This document shows, in pieces, positions 1-10,500 of a stretch of 20,617 nucleotides of DNA; position 1 is the first letter of the stretch; each line of letters starts with the position of its first letter. The notes below the pieces were generated by a model, which searched no databases, had not been told where the DNA came from, and was given only the letters and a program-made list of their open reading frames with translations. The position numbers were made by a program, and so were the translations under genes. Origin of the DNA: an uncultured Flavobacteriales bacterium (GTDB lineage: Bacteria > Bacteroidota > Bacteroidia > Flavobacteriales > Crocinitomicaceae); the NCBI GenBank assembly GCA_946479985.1, contig CAMLIF010000071.1, positions 1 to 20,617 on the forward strand, given 5' to 3'.

Positions 1-2
1 TC

Positions 3-47
3 GAACAGTTTAGAGAAGCCATACTACCAAAACTCATATTCAATTAA
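3..47 (+). CDS. Possible 3' tail of an upstream gene (partial)
   Basis: Frame 3 is open from the window edge to a TAA at 45-47 and would encode a C-terminal tail ending ...REAILPKLIFN. The stop lies 2 bp before the ATG of the next gene, which fits the tight spacing in the rest of this operon. The other two frames are less attractive: one stops after three codons and the other runs far into the next gene. A hydrophobic beta-strand-like ending of this kind is compatible with a type IX secretion sorting domain, but 14 residues are too few to say so. It could equally be an untranslated leader. Confidence 0.25.
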   Translation, partial: EQFREAILPKLIFN

Positions 48-49
48 TT

Positions 50-3000
50 ATGAAACAAGAACAATCCACCTTTACAAACAGTACGCGTTCAGTTGCATGG
101 GCAATGCTGCTTGTTTTTATTTCAACGCTTCTACCTCCTCCACAAGTGTTTGCAGGCGGTCCTACACAGCCCGAAGTTCAGGGGTTTACACCAATCGGTG
201 TTTCTGATATGGTTGATCCGTTTACGGGTGATTTTACCTATAATATTCCGTTGATGGACGTAGAAGGTTATCCAATCAACATTAGCTACAATTCCGGAAT
301 CACAATGGATCAGGAAGCAACTTGGGTTGGATTGGGATGGAACCTCAATATGGGTGCAATTGTGCGTAATATGCGGGGTTTACCAGATGATTTTAATGGA
401 GATGTAGTTGAAAAAACGATAAATCAGAAACCAACGGTGAGTATAGGTGTTGATTTCGGAGGTTATCTGGAGGTACTTGGATATAAGATTTCCGATGGAA
501 ATGTAGGCAATGGTCAGGGCTCATTGAGCGCTAGTTTAGGAGTGAACTGGAGTAATTACAATGGATATAGTTCCGAATTCAGTTTCGGGCCGTCTTATTC
601 TTTCAGTAAGTTTTTAGGTCTTCCGGGAACCGCTGGCTTCCAACTTTCAGGAAGTAGTGAGAACGGAGCATCTTTTTCACCATCCTTAAGTTTTCAGACC
701 AAATATGAAAATCAGGAAAAATTACGAGATAGAAGTCTGACTTCCACCATTGGATCATCAGTGAATTCAAGAGCTGGGCTGCAATATATTAGTTACAGTG
801 CTACATCGTCAATGCAATTTTACAAACTGGATGATTGTGGAGAAAAAATAGCTCAATATGATGATGCTTCTATGCCAAGGGGAACTGCGGGTGGCTCCTA
901 TAGTGCAGGACTTCATAACTATTCACCAACTGCCGGACCTTCCATGTTTGGTTTTGCAGTTTCTGGTAGTGCAAATCTCGGAGGTTCATTGTTTGGGTTG
1001 GATGCTTCTTTCAAAGTTGGGCTTTCTTATTCACGACAATGGATTCCGGAAGATTGGAAAACACAATCAAATCCAGCTTATGGGTACAATTATTTACATA
1101 ATGGTCAATCCAATGAAAAAGCATTATTGGATTTTAACCGTGATAATGATGGCAGTTTTACTAAGTATAGCCTGAATTTGCCTTCAGCCGCATTGACATA
1201 TGACTTGTTTTCGGTACAAGCACAGGGAACCGGTGGAAGTTTCAGAGGTTTCAGAACGGATGTTGGTTATGTATTTGATCCAAAGGTTTCAAGTAATAAT
1301 GTTTCCGGTTCATTCGGATTGGAGTTTGGTTTAGGGAATTTATCTGATTTTGGTGCCGACATGCAATTTTCCTACACCAACTCAAACAGCGGTGTTTGGT
1401 CAAGCAGAAACGATGCATTGAATGAAGTAAAGTTTGAAAATGATGCTACAAATCTTGTTGGAGAAGTGGCGTTTCAGGAAGCGAACGAACGCTCTGTAGA
1501 TGTTGACGGAATGGTTGGTGACCAGTTTTTTGGAAACCAAACAGCGTATTTCCCACTTCAATTCGGCCTGCCAGGTTTAACAAAGCTGAAAAAACAAGTG
1601 GAGCAGGATGAATCAAATCACATCCCGCTTACCACAAATAAAAGAACATCACGTATCCGAACCAACAACCAAATGTACTTTTTGTCGCATGGTGAAATGC
1701 TCACAGGACTCGGGGTGAATAGTTTGCAAAGCGGTTATTATACTGGTGCTCAAAATCATCACATCGCTGAAATTACACAATTAGGAATGGATGGAAGGCG
1801 TTATGTTTTTGGTTTGGCGGCTTACAATCACAGTCAGAATGACATCACTTTTTCAGTTGGTCAAACGTTGGATGGTACTTCGGGACAAGTTTCCCCAGAT
1901 GATTTTAAAGGAATTATTGGCTATGGGGGTAACGATGCAACTGTAAATAACGAGCGAGGAATTGACAATTATTACAGTTCTCAGATTACACCTCCCTATG
2001 CCCATTCTTATATGCTAACTTCTGTGTTGAGTGATGATTATTCGGATGCAGATAATGTACAGGGACCTTCTCAAGGAGACTTGGGGACTTACGTGAAATT
2101 TGATTACGAGAAAGTGGCAGATCATCAATGGAGAACTCCTATCCAGAAAGACATGGCCTATCACAATGAAGGTTTAAAGACTGATTTTACGGATGATAAA
2201 GCTTCCATTGTTCATGGAGAAAAGGATCTTTGGTATGTTAAAATGGTGGAAACAAAAAATTATGTTGCCGTTTTTGAATTGGAAGCTCGTAAAGATGGGC
2301 ACTCAGCCATTGACCAAAATGGTGGATTGAATGGCGGAACAGCCAACGCGATGAAGTGTTTGAAGAAAATCACGCTTTATGCGCGTAAAGATTATTACGA
2401 TAATATCAGTAATCTTTCGAACGCAACTCCAATTCAGCAGGTTGAGTTTGAATACAACTATACTCGTTGCCAGGATTATCCGGGACACATTGACTATGAT
2501 GACGACCCTCTCTCAACTGTGGAGGATGGTAAATTAACACTTACCGACATTTACTTTACCTATCAGGGATCGAATAAGATGCTGTCACGTAACTATCACT
2601 TTAATTATAATGGGGAAAACCCGAAATATGATTTGAAGGCTGTTGACCGCTGGGGGTCTTATAAACCAAATGCATCAGGTGATGACACACCGTTGAACCC
2701 CTTAATGACGAATGCCGACTGGCCCTACGCAGATCAGAATGCTGCAACGGCAAACATAAATGCCTCTTCATGGCAATTAACCGATATTAAACTTCCTTCA
2801 GGTGGAAAGATAAAGGTGGAGTACGAGGCCGATGATTATCGTTTTGTACAGCACAAGCCCGCTAATCAGATGTTTAAAATTGTGGCTGTTGAACAGGTTG
2901 GTGGAACTCCCGACCCGACAGGTCTAACCGGTACTCCTGAATTCCAATCGGTTTCAATCGGACCAGGGAATGAGAACATGGCCATTTATTTTGAAAAGAA

Positions 3001-5767
3001 AGATCCGGGTGATGATTTGAGCAAATACGCTTCTCAAGGGCAAATGATCTATATCAGAGCCTTAATGGATTTCCGTGAAAACATGAATAATGCAGACAGA
3101 GGAAAAGCTGACTACGTTTCTGTTTGGGCAAAAATTGACCAAATAGAAAATGTTCCTGGTCATCCGTCTTTAGGGAAAATAACCCTGCTTCCGGAGAAGT
3201 TGAAAGATGCAGATTTATCTCCTGTATACAGCCCGATTACGAAAGCAGCTATTCTGTTCGGAAGATCACAGATGTCACGTTATATCTATGATGAATCTTC
3301 ATCAAATGTTGCTGACGGATCTGAGCAGGGAATGATGGATTTTGCAAATTCAGTAGTTGGGGCGTTTTCGTCGTTTGGAGAGATGTTTACAGGACCAAAT
3401 AAAGCAATTTATAACGAAGGTCGTTGTGCGAATATGGTAGTGAATAAATCGTTTATTCGTTTACAGGAACCAACCGGAACTAAAATCGGCGGTGGTTCTA
3501 GAGTACATAAGATTTTGATGTCTGATAACTGGGGTGATATGAGTACTGCCGGTGATACTTATGAATACGGACAAGAATTTATCTATAAACTTACTGATGG
3601 AACATCATCAGGAGTAGCTACCTACGAACCACAAATAGGTGGTGACGAGAATCCTTGGCATCAGCCATACGTAGTGAACAATATTAAACGTCTGGGAACA
3701 GATGAAAAATTATTCCTCGAAGATCCTATTATGGAATCACAATTCCCATCGCCAAGTATTGGGTATTCGCGCGTTGAAATAAAAGATCTGACCCGCACAA
3801 ATGTCACTAGAACCGCTACCGGTAAAGTTGTAAAGGAATTCTATACTGCAAAAGACTTCCCTACAATCGTACATAATTCAGATGCAGATGTACGTCCGGC
3901 AAATAGCTTTCTTCCTTTGCTGCCGAAATATCAGTATTTAACGGCCACTCAGGGGTTTGTGATCGAGTTGAACGATATGCACGGTAAACCGAAGAGAGAA
4001 GAAGTTTACGCTGAGAACGGTGAATTTCCAATCTCGAAAGTAGAGTACATCTATCAAAGTGATGCAATAACTTCTGATGGTATTTCTGCCGGTAAATTGA
4101 ACAATACCGTTCAGGTGATCAATGCAAATGGTTTGGTAAGTTCGGCTGAAATTGGTGTAAAGTACGATGTTGTTGCAGACTTTAGGGAAAGTGAAACCAG
4201 TACAATAGGTGGAAGTATAGATTTCAATACGAACAGTTTGCTACTCGGCTTCCTACCAATTGTTATTCCTTCTATATACCCGAAAGTGGATATTTCACAA
4301 AACCGTTTCAGAAGCGCAACATTGAATAAAGTAGTAAATCGTTTTGGGATACTGAAGACAACACGTGCAGATCAGGATGGTTCAAAAGTAGAAACAAATA
4401 ACCTTGCATATGATGCCGAAACAGGTGATGTTTTGGTTACTCAAACTGCAACGAATTTTGAGGACAAAGTATATTCGTTAAACTACCCTGCCTATTGGGA
4501 ATATCCTCAATTGGGTCCTGCATCTAAGAATATCAATTTCCAATACAGTGTTGCCGGCTTCTCAAGTGGCGGATTCACAACCATTCCTGCTGCAGAGAAT
4601 ATCTTCCAGGAAGGGGATGAGGTAAGTGTTGAGCCATTCCCTTATGCTACAAACTTCACGGCTTTCAAAGCTTGGGTTTCTGAAAAGCATTCCAACGGAA
4701 TTGTGTTGATCGATAAAGAAGGAAGCCCGGTAACGGTTGCAAATGCAAAATTGAAGATCATTCGTTCTGGTTACCGAAACAAGCAAGGCACTTCAATGGC
4801 AAGTATGACTTCTTTGTCAAATCCTTTAATTGGAATTTCCAACAATCAATTCAGTAAGGTATTAAACGCAGGAGCAATTGAATTCGGTCAAAATTGGAGA
4901 ACGTATTGCAATTGTTTCAATGAAGGGGCTTACCAATCTACCAATCCGTATGTAATTGGAACGAAAGGAAACTGGAGGCCAGTGAAATCGTTCACGCATT
5001 TAACTGGTCGTGCACAATCTGATTTTGATAACAACACCAATATCAGAAGAGACGGAGTGTTTACATCTTATTCTCCATACTATCAGGTAAACCAGGGCAA
5101 TTGGAATGTCAATGGACAGAACTGGACTTATGTTTCAGAAGTCACACAGTTTAGTCCGAATGGAATGACGCTGGAAACGCGTGATCCGCTTGGTCGCTAC
5201 TCTGCAAGTTTGTTCAGTTTTAATAATACACTCACAAGTGCAGTTGCGGCAAACACGAAACTGAAGGAGATTACGGTGGGAGATTTTGAAGATGCTGAGG
5301 AAGTGAGCTGTATGGACAATCGTTTCTTTAAAGTAGATGACCCGGCTATTATAGTTGATAATGAATCACACACGGGTAAAAAGGCCATTAAGGTAACGGA
5401 TGCCGAGTCTGTAATATTTAGTAATGTAGTTTCTGAATGTGCGTCTCAGAGTTCTACAACTTGTTTGTTTTCGCTTAGTGGGGGGACAGGGCTATCTATT
5501 TTAGGAACGGAATATAATATTTATAGTCTTATTGTTGGTGGTTCTAACGGGGCATTGGAATGGACAGTAGAGTCTGTTAATGGGAGTTGTGGTGTCTCCA
5601 TGTCAGGAGATAATTGGTTCCGCTTTTTCTTCGAAACAGGAGTATACAATGAAATGATCTTGAATGTATCAGACCCGAATGGCTGTTTCGCTATAATCAA
5701 AATTATCAAACCAGCCGGCACTGGTAGTACATGGACTTATGAGGTAATTAGTACAGGACAAAACTAA
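50..5767 (+). CDS. Secreted SpvB/TcB-like RHS-family scaffold protein, 1905 aa
   Basis: The start at 50 gives a Sec signal peptide (hydrophobic core AWAMLLVFISTLLPPP, likely cleavage after QVFA), so the protein is exported. Residues about 45-115 resemble the SpvB/TcB N-terminus: a metadomain promising GFTPIGVSDMVDPFTGDFTY, then the hallmark WVGLGWNLNMGAIVR. Residues about 120-460 are Gly/Ser/aromatic beta strands. Later blocks are those of the large RHS-linked proteins of Bacteroidota: LPSGGKIKVEYEADDYRF (about 914-932), NDMHGKPKREEVYAENGEF, QNRFRSATLNKVVNRFG, IGTKGNWRPVKSFTHLTGR and LETRDPLGRYSASLFSFN. The expected FEDAEE (F1746) and SHTGKKAIKV (S1773) follow. From about residue 1790 the sequence leaves the usual pattern and ends with a PKD-like or Ig-like stretch of about 115 aa; the normal C-terminal half-domain and RHS tail are instead encoded by the next gene, 4 bp downstream. 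The likely role is a shell or scaffold partner of the downstream RHS toxin, by analogy with TcB-TcC; this is inference. Family assignment is fairly sure, function is not. Confidence 0.85.
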   Translation: MKQEQSTFTNSTRSVAWAMLLVFISTLLPPPQVFAGGPTQPEVQGFTPIGVSDMVDPFTGDFTYNIPLMDVEGYPINISYNSGITMDQEATWVGLGWNLNMGAIVRNMRGLPDDFNGDVVEKTINQKPTVSIGVDFGGYLEVLGYKISDGNVGNGQGSLSASLGVNWSNYNGYSSEFSFGPSYSFSKFLGLPGTAGFQLSGSSENGASFSPSLSFQTKYENQEKLRDRSLTSTIGSSVNSRAGLQYISYSATSSMQFYKLDDCGEKIAQYDDASMPRGTAGGSYSAGLHNYSPTAGPSMFGFAVSGSANLGGSLFGLDASFKVGLSYSRQWIPEDWKTQSNPAYGYNYLHNGQSNEKALLDFNRDNDGSFTKYSLNLPSAALTYDLFSVQAQGTGGSFRGFRTDVGYVFDPKVSSNNVSGSFGLEFGLGNLSDFGADMQFSYTNSNSGVWSSRNDALNEVKFENDATNLVGEVAFQEANERSVDVDGMVGDQFFGNQTAYFPLQFGLPGLTKLKKQVEQDESNHIPLTTNKRTSRIRTNNQMYFLSHGEMLTGLGVNSLQSGYYTGAQNHHIAEITQLGMDGRRYVFGLAAYNHSQNDITFSVGQTLDGTSGQVSPDDFKGIIGYGGNDATVNNERGIDNYYSSQITPPYAHSYMLTSVLSDDYSDADNVQGPSQGDLGTYVKFDYEKVADHQWRTPIQKDMAYHNEGLKTDFTDDKASIVHGEKDLWYVKMVETKNYVAVFELEARKDGHSAIDQNGGLNGGTANAMKCLKKITLYARKDYYDNISNLSNATPIQQVEFEYNYTRCQDYPGHIDYDDDPLSTVEDGKLTLTDIYFTYQGSNKMLSRNYHFNYNGENPKYDLKAVDRWGSYKPNASGDDTPLNPLMTNADWPYADQNAATANINASSWQLTDIKLPSGGKIKVEYEADDYRFVQHKPANQMFKIVAVEQVGGTPDPTGLTGTPEFQSVSIGPGNENMAIYFEKKDPGDDLSKYASQGQMIYIRALMDFRENMNNADRGKADYVSVWAKIDQIENVPGHPSLGKITLLPEKLKDADLSPVYSPITKAAILFGRSQMSRYIYDESSSNVADGSEQGMMDFANSVVGAFSSFGEMFTGPNKAIYNEGRCANMVVNKSFIRLQEPTGTKIGGGSRVHKILMSDNWGDMSTAGDTYEYGQEFIYKLTDGTSSGVATYEPQIGGDENPWHQPYVVNNIKRLGTDEKLFLEDPIMESQFPSPSIGYSRVEIKDLTRTNVTRTATGKVVKEFYTAKDFPTIVHNSDADVRPANSFLPLLPKYQYLTATQGFVIELNDMHGKPKREEVYAENGEFPISKVEYIYQSDAITSDGISAGKLNNTVQVINANGLVSSAEIGVKYDVVADFRESETSTIGGSIDFNTNSLLLGFLPIVIPSIYPKVDISQNRFRSATLNKVVNRFGILKTTRADQDGSKVETNNLAYDAETGDVLVTQTATNFEDKVYSLNYPAYWEYPQLGPASKNINFQYSVAGFSSGGFTTIPAAENIFQEGDEVSVEPFPYATNFTAFKAWVSEKHSNGIVLIDKEGSPVTVANAKLKIIRSGYRNKQGTSMASMTSLSNPLIGISNNQFSKVLNAGAIEFGQNWRTYCNCFNEGAYQSTNPYVIGTKGNWRPVKSFTHLTGRAQSDFDNNTNIRRDGVFTSYSPYYQVNQGNWNVNGQNWTYVSEVTQFSPNGMTLETRDPLGRYSASLFSFNNTLTSAVAANTKLKEITVGDFEDAEEVSCMDNRFFKVDDPAIIVDNESHTGKKAIKVTDAESVIFSNVVSECASQSSTTCLFSLSGGTGLSILGTEYNIYSLIVGGSNGALEWTVESVNGSCGVSMSGDNWFRFFFETGVYNEMILNVSDPNGCFAIIKIIKPAGTGSTWTYEVISTGQN

Positions 5768-5771
5768 GAAT

Positions 5772-6773
5772 ATGAAGAGTTTATTATTTATAGCAATAAT
5801 CGGATGTTTGTCTCTGACAGGATTTAGTCAGGGAGAAAACATTTCCTTACCTGTGAATGCTCAATGTATGGGAGCCATGCGTTTGTGTTCGTATACGTTT
5901 CAGGATACTACTTTTAACCAAAGTTATACATATGATACGTCTACTGGCTTATTGTACAGTACAACTTTATTTTATGTATTCCAGGCTGGAACAGGCACCA
6001 ATGTTACCAACTACCTGACTTTGTCAACTCCCGACAATAAGCATATCTATAGTTTACACGGACCTTTCTCAAGTGAGTCCAGTGTGTGTGACGAATATGT
6101 AGCTATGCCTGATTCTATTATGGATTCAGTGATGACAACTCAGAATTTCAGTCCGCTGAATACAGACCTGAACCCGGGTGACTGGTATTTGTTGACAGTA
6201 ACTTTATTCTACAATCAATACAACACAGATTCGGGGGAGTTAATTATTAACGCCGAACCAAACACGATGGCTTGTGAAGATGAAGAATCTGAAATAGAAT
6301 GTGAAGATTGTATTGAGGCATTTCAGCCAAGCAACGGTCAATTTATTTTATCCGCATGGGTGAAAGAAGATATTTCCAGTGGATCGGCAGTTACTACTTA
6401 TGCCAACACTAAGATAAGGGTAACGGGTGGTGCCGGAGCGGAAGATTTCTTTCCAAGCGGGCAGATTATAGATGGCTGGCAGCGAATAGAAGGAGAGTTT
6501 ACTGCTTCAACTACCGGAGCGATTTCAGTGGAATTGGTCTGCTCGGATGGGGAAGCCTACTTTGACGATATCCGTATTTTTCCTTTCGACGGAAGTATGA
6601 TGAGTTATGTCTATGACCCGATAACACGTCGCTTAATGGCTGAACTGGATGAACGAAATTATGCGAAACTCTACGAATATGACGAGGAAGGAAAGCTGGT
6701 TCGTGTAAAGAAGGAAACCGAAAAAGGGATCATGACAATTAACGAGAGCCGAGATAATAACTCAAAGGAATGA
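5772..6773 (+). CDS. Secreted protein carrying the detached C-terminal RHS-like tail of the upstream scaffold, 333 aa
   Basis: The N-terminus is a clear signal peptide (MKSLLFIAIIGCLSLTGFSQ). Residues about 21-175 are a beta-rich segment I do not recognise, with several cysteines (QCMGAMRLC, SSVCDEY). From C180 onward the protein matches the usual end of the large Bacteroidota RHS-linked proteins: a carbohydrate-binding-like beta-sandwich (FQPSNGQFILSAWVKE, GWQRIEGEF at about 235, YFDDIRIFPFDGSM at about 263). This is followed by YVYDPITRRLMAELDE (279) and YEYDEEGKLVRVKKETEKG, with an ESR ending. In relatives I know, these blocks are fused behind the FED.../SHTGK region found at the end of gene 1. 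The gene starts 4 bp after gene 1 and its stop overlaps the start of the next gene (ATGATGA), so it belongs to the same transcript. It probably associates with the gene 1 product outside the inner membrane. The split is seen directly; its consequence is inference. Confidence 0.8.
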   Translation: MKSLLFIAIIGCLSLTGFSQGENISLPVNAQCMGAMRLCSYTFQDTTFNQSYTYDTSTGLLYSTTLFYVFQAGTGTNVTNYLTLSTPDNKHIYSLHGPFSSESSVCDEYVAMPDSIMDSVMTTQNFSPLNTDLNPGDWYLLTVTLFYNQYNTDSGELIINAEPNTMACEDEESEIECEDCIEAFQPSNGQFILSAWVKEDISSGSAVTTYANTKIRVTGGAGAEDFFPSGQIIDGWQRIEGEFTASTTGAISVELVCSDGEAYFDDIRIFPFDGSMMSYVYDPITRRLMAELDERNYAKLYEYDEEGKLVRVKKETEKGIMTINESRDNNSKE

Positions 6774-7504
6774 TGAAGCAAATACTCACAGTGCTATTGG
6801 TTTTGAGCTCTTATGGTTTAATTGCTCAGACCTACGAAACTACTTCTACGGAAAAGGTATTCGAGGAATTCTCTAAGCTTTCCAACGTTTACAAGAAAAA
6901 CGGCTATTCGCTTTCCTATCAACGTGTAATCTATAAAAATGCGGCTGATGGTGATCCGATGTTAACTGATAAGGGGGCTATTTACAGAGGTAAGAGCAAT
7001 GAGTATCGGGTAGAAACTCCGGGAAATTTGGTTATCCAAAACGATCAGATTAAAATGGTTGTTGATTCTACACAGAACGTGGTTTCCCTGTTTAAAACAG
7101 ACACCTTGTTTCAGGCAATCGATGTCAAAAAGTTCATGGATAAAACTATTGCTGATCAATATTCATTCAAGCGCATGCAAACCGGAAATACCATCCGTTA
7201 TTTGTTGATCCCGAAAAATAAGTTAGAAGGAACTACAGAGATCTGGATTAACTCAACCGATTTTACCATTGCGAAAATTGAAATGATCTTGCCAGAGTCG
7301 AATTACTTCAGTGAGACAATGGACGATGGAACGTTGGAAACCCCAAAATTGATCATTACTTATAATAAGCCTGTTACCATTGATATGAACAAAACACGTA
7401 TGTTCGAGTGTAGTTCATTCATTGAAAACAAAAATAACCAGTGGACGCTTTCACCAACCGTAAAAGGGTTTACACTTCACGATTCAAGAATAACTACCAA
7501 ATGA
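6770..7504 (+). CDS. Secreted protein of unknown function in the RHS operon, 244 aa
   Basis: The protein starts with a signal peptide (MMKQILTVLLVLSSYGLIAQ) and there is no lipobox, so a soluble periplasmic or secreted protein is expected. ATG codons at 6770 and 6773 are both possible; they differ by one residue, and AAAGGA sits directly in front. The body alternates short beta strands (YRVETPGNLVIQ, IKMVVDSTQNVVSLF, RYLLIPKN, TEIWINSTDFTIAKIEM), a pattern like the half-barrel of LolA-type periplasmic carriers, but I see no diagnostic motif and do not claim that family. It overlaps the upstream stop by 4 bp and the downstream RHS start by 4 bp, so it is translationally coupled to both. A role as a periplasmic chaperone or export helper for the very large RHS protein is conceivable but is only a guess from position. 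Confidence 0.75.
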   Translation: MMKQILTVLLVLSSYGLIAQTYETTSTEKVFEEFSKLSNVYKKNGYSLSYQRVIYKNAADGDPMLTDKGAIYRGKSNEYRVETPGNLVIQNDQIKMVVDSTQNVVSLFKTDTLFQAIDVKKFMDKTIADQYSFKRMQTGNTIRYLLIPKNKLEGTTEIWINSTDFTIAKIEMILPESNYFSETMDDGTLETPKLIITYNKPVTIDMNKTRMFECSSFIENKNNQWTLSPTVKGFTLHDSRITTK

Positions 7505-10500
7505 AATCACTGATGAAATTACCACTTCGTTTGCTCTTGTTGAGCCTGATTTTCTCACCATTGGCATCTTTTGCCGGTATTGTACCTGTAACTCCCGGGA
7601 AAATCTATACTGATCCGAGCGGTCCGGCTGTTGTTATGGGAACTGCTACGGCAAAAACATGGGTCACGATGCCATCTACTAGTTTTGGAACTCATATTGA
7701 CCGATTTAAACAGGGTGTAATTACTCTGGGAGTAGATCATCATTATCCCCAGATCTTTGCCAACAGCAGAATTCAGGTGGAATTATTGGTTCGGAGATTT
7801 TCGGATGCCGATACAACTACCCATGTGGATGATACAACGGTAGTTGTTGATGTTTCTGACAGTCCGGGAGATTCTATGAGTTTTCAGGATAGACACAGCA
7901 TTTCTTTTTACGGTTTCGGCAGTTATTCGATGAAGATTACCAACATCATTGTAAACGGTTCTGCGGTAACAACCCTGCCTGCTAATTTATATATCCAGGC
8001 AGACTTATTTATTGACCGAATTTATGATCTCTCACCATATGTTGGTACCGCACCTGCAATCAATTCCACAACTTCGCAACTCGTCCTCGATACGGATTGT
8101 GATGGGGTAGACGACCAACTAGTCCTGTCCTGGGGGGTAGTTCCACAGGCAGAGGAATATCAGTTGGAGTGGGTCTACATAAACGATTACGGACAATTAC
8201 TTGCTCCGCCGATTTCACCAACCAACCTGGATGTCAATTTCAAGTTTAATTCTACCTGTATTTCAACAAGTAATACGTCTTATGCCATAACATTGGCATT
8301 TGACAGGGGGTACATTTGTTACCGTGTTCGGGCAGTAGGAAGAAACAATACGGATCTTACGAAATTGATTTTCAGTGCTTGGTCAACTCCGCTTGATCAG
8401 GTAACGGTTTCGGCTACAGATTCTTACCACCATACTACTCCTTTTGAAGTTGAAAAGAACTGGCAATATTCTACTTCGTATGCTGAAGAAGGAAAGAAAA
8501 AAGAAGTGGTTTCTTTTTTTGACGGAAGTTTGCGTAACCGTCAGATGGTGACAAAAATAAATTCGGATAACAATACGGTTGTTGGTGAAACTATTTATGA
8601 TCATCAGGGCCGACCGGCAATTCAGGTATTACCCACTCCGGTTATTGATCCGGATTGCAGTGATCCCAACCAGTCGGCATCGTTGAAGTATTATGAGAAT
8701 TTCACCCAGAATACGTCTGGTGATCCATATAATCGCGAAAACTTTGACCTTTCAACCGGAGATCCTTGTTTAATCTCGACGGAACCAATGGGAACGGATA
8801 ATGGTGCAGCGAATTACTATTCACCCGATAATCCGGATCTGAATGGTGTTCAGGGAATGTTACCTGATGCTGAACAGTTTCCTTTCAGTCAGGTAGAATA
8901 TACTCCTGACAATACCGGAAGAATCAGAAGACAGGGAGGTGTAGGCGATGAATTTCAATTGGGTGGTCACGATACCAAATACTATTATTCGCATCCGTTC
9001 CAGGAACAGCTCGACAGATTATTTGGTTCTGAAGTAGGATATAGTTCGCACTATCAAAAGAACATGATTATTGATCCTAACGGACAGGTAAGTGTGAGTT
9101 ATTTAGATCAGGAAGGGAGAGTTATTGCTACTTCTTTAGCAGGAGAGAATCCTGAGAATGTAGAAGGAATTCCGTCTGAAAATTTTGATGCGGTTACACT
9201 AACTGCAGATCTATTTGCCTTAAAAGTTGACGAATCTTCTACATCCAACCAATTGTCGGCGGACGGTATGTCGAATGTTTTCAATGAAACGGTTTCATTC
9301 AGTTCACCAACCAGTATTACACTTGACTATTCTGTAACCTTAGGGCCAATGCCTGACCCATGTGTTAATTTCTGTTTTAACTGTGTGTATGATCTGACAA
9401 TCGAAATTCGTGATGAGTGCGGTCAATTACTTACCGATCCGGCCTTAAACGAAAAACACATCGGAAGATTTACCACTGATCCGGGAACAGGAGCGTTTAT
9501 CTTTTCATTGCTTTGTAACAAACCTAGTCCGCAAACCAGATCCGAGTCTATTACGATCACAGTTCCGATTGGGACATATCAGATCACAAAAATCTTAACG
9601 GTGAATGAAGAATCCATTGATTATTATGTTGATCGCTATTTTGACCCTACATACAATACTTGTATCAAAACACTGGAAGATTTTGAAGAAGAATATTTGG
9701 AAAATGCCAATTTCGAAGATTGTGATTTGGAAACAGATTGTGATGCGTGCGTTGCAGCATTAGGAACAATTGAAGAGTTCATGGCTGCCGGTAATGGTAA
9801 CCAGGAAGATTACAATGATGCAATTGCCGTTTGTAAAGCTCCGTGCGAATCTGTTTCTTATTGCAAGACCCAGGAAAAAATATTGTTGGGTGATCTTTCT
9901 CCCGGAGGACAATATGCTGAATTCGAACAAAACGACGGGTCAGTAAATCCTGGTACATTTTCTTTATCAATATTAAACACAAACAACATTCTTCCGTTAA
10001 ACGGTTCCGGAACGGCCACATGGAAGAATCCACAATTTTTGGAGAATGGCTCATTCGTTGCTGAATACCGCGACGAAGATTTACTTACAAGATCAAAAGT
10101 GTGGCTTTCAGCAGTTACTTTTAGCAGTCCGACAATAATTACTGGAACCTTACCGGTTGTGGATTTCGGAATTCTAAATACCGATGTGTTTTATGATGCC
10201 ACAGCAGGACAATACTATACCTATCCGGAGTATTTGACGAATGTAGAAGATTTTATTGGTGCGTTTCAACAAACTTCATGGGGATATTCTTTATTGAAGT
10301 ATCACCCGGAATACTCCTTTTATAAAACATGTTTAGAGTTCACTGTCCCTGTTCCAACCGATCCGTTGCAGGCGTATACTTCTGAATCGTTTGATGCAAA
10401 AATGCTCTCTGCTTCAACGTGGGACGATGCAATAACTGCAGGATTTATTCCTTTGGGTTACTTGTCTCTTCCAAATACAGACGACCGCATAAATGCTATT

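Noticed and set aside
858..1175. Second plus-strand frame of about 105 codons inside gene 1, and similar out-of-frame openings elsewhere, such as 18219-18548
   Set aside because: They lie wholly within strongly supported genes, have no domain or signal peptide and show poor codon structure; they are shadows.
7441..7500. Upstream GTG start for the giant RHS gene
   Set aside because: It adds 20 polar, basic residues before an excellent signal peptide and overlaps the upstream gene by 64 bp; the ATG at 7501 gives the same ATGA overlap as the other junctions.
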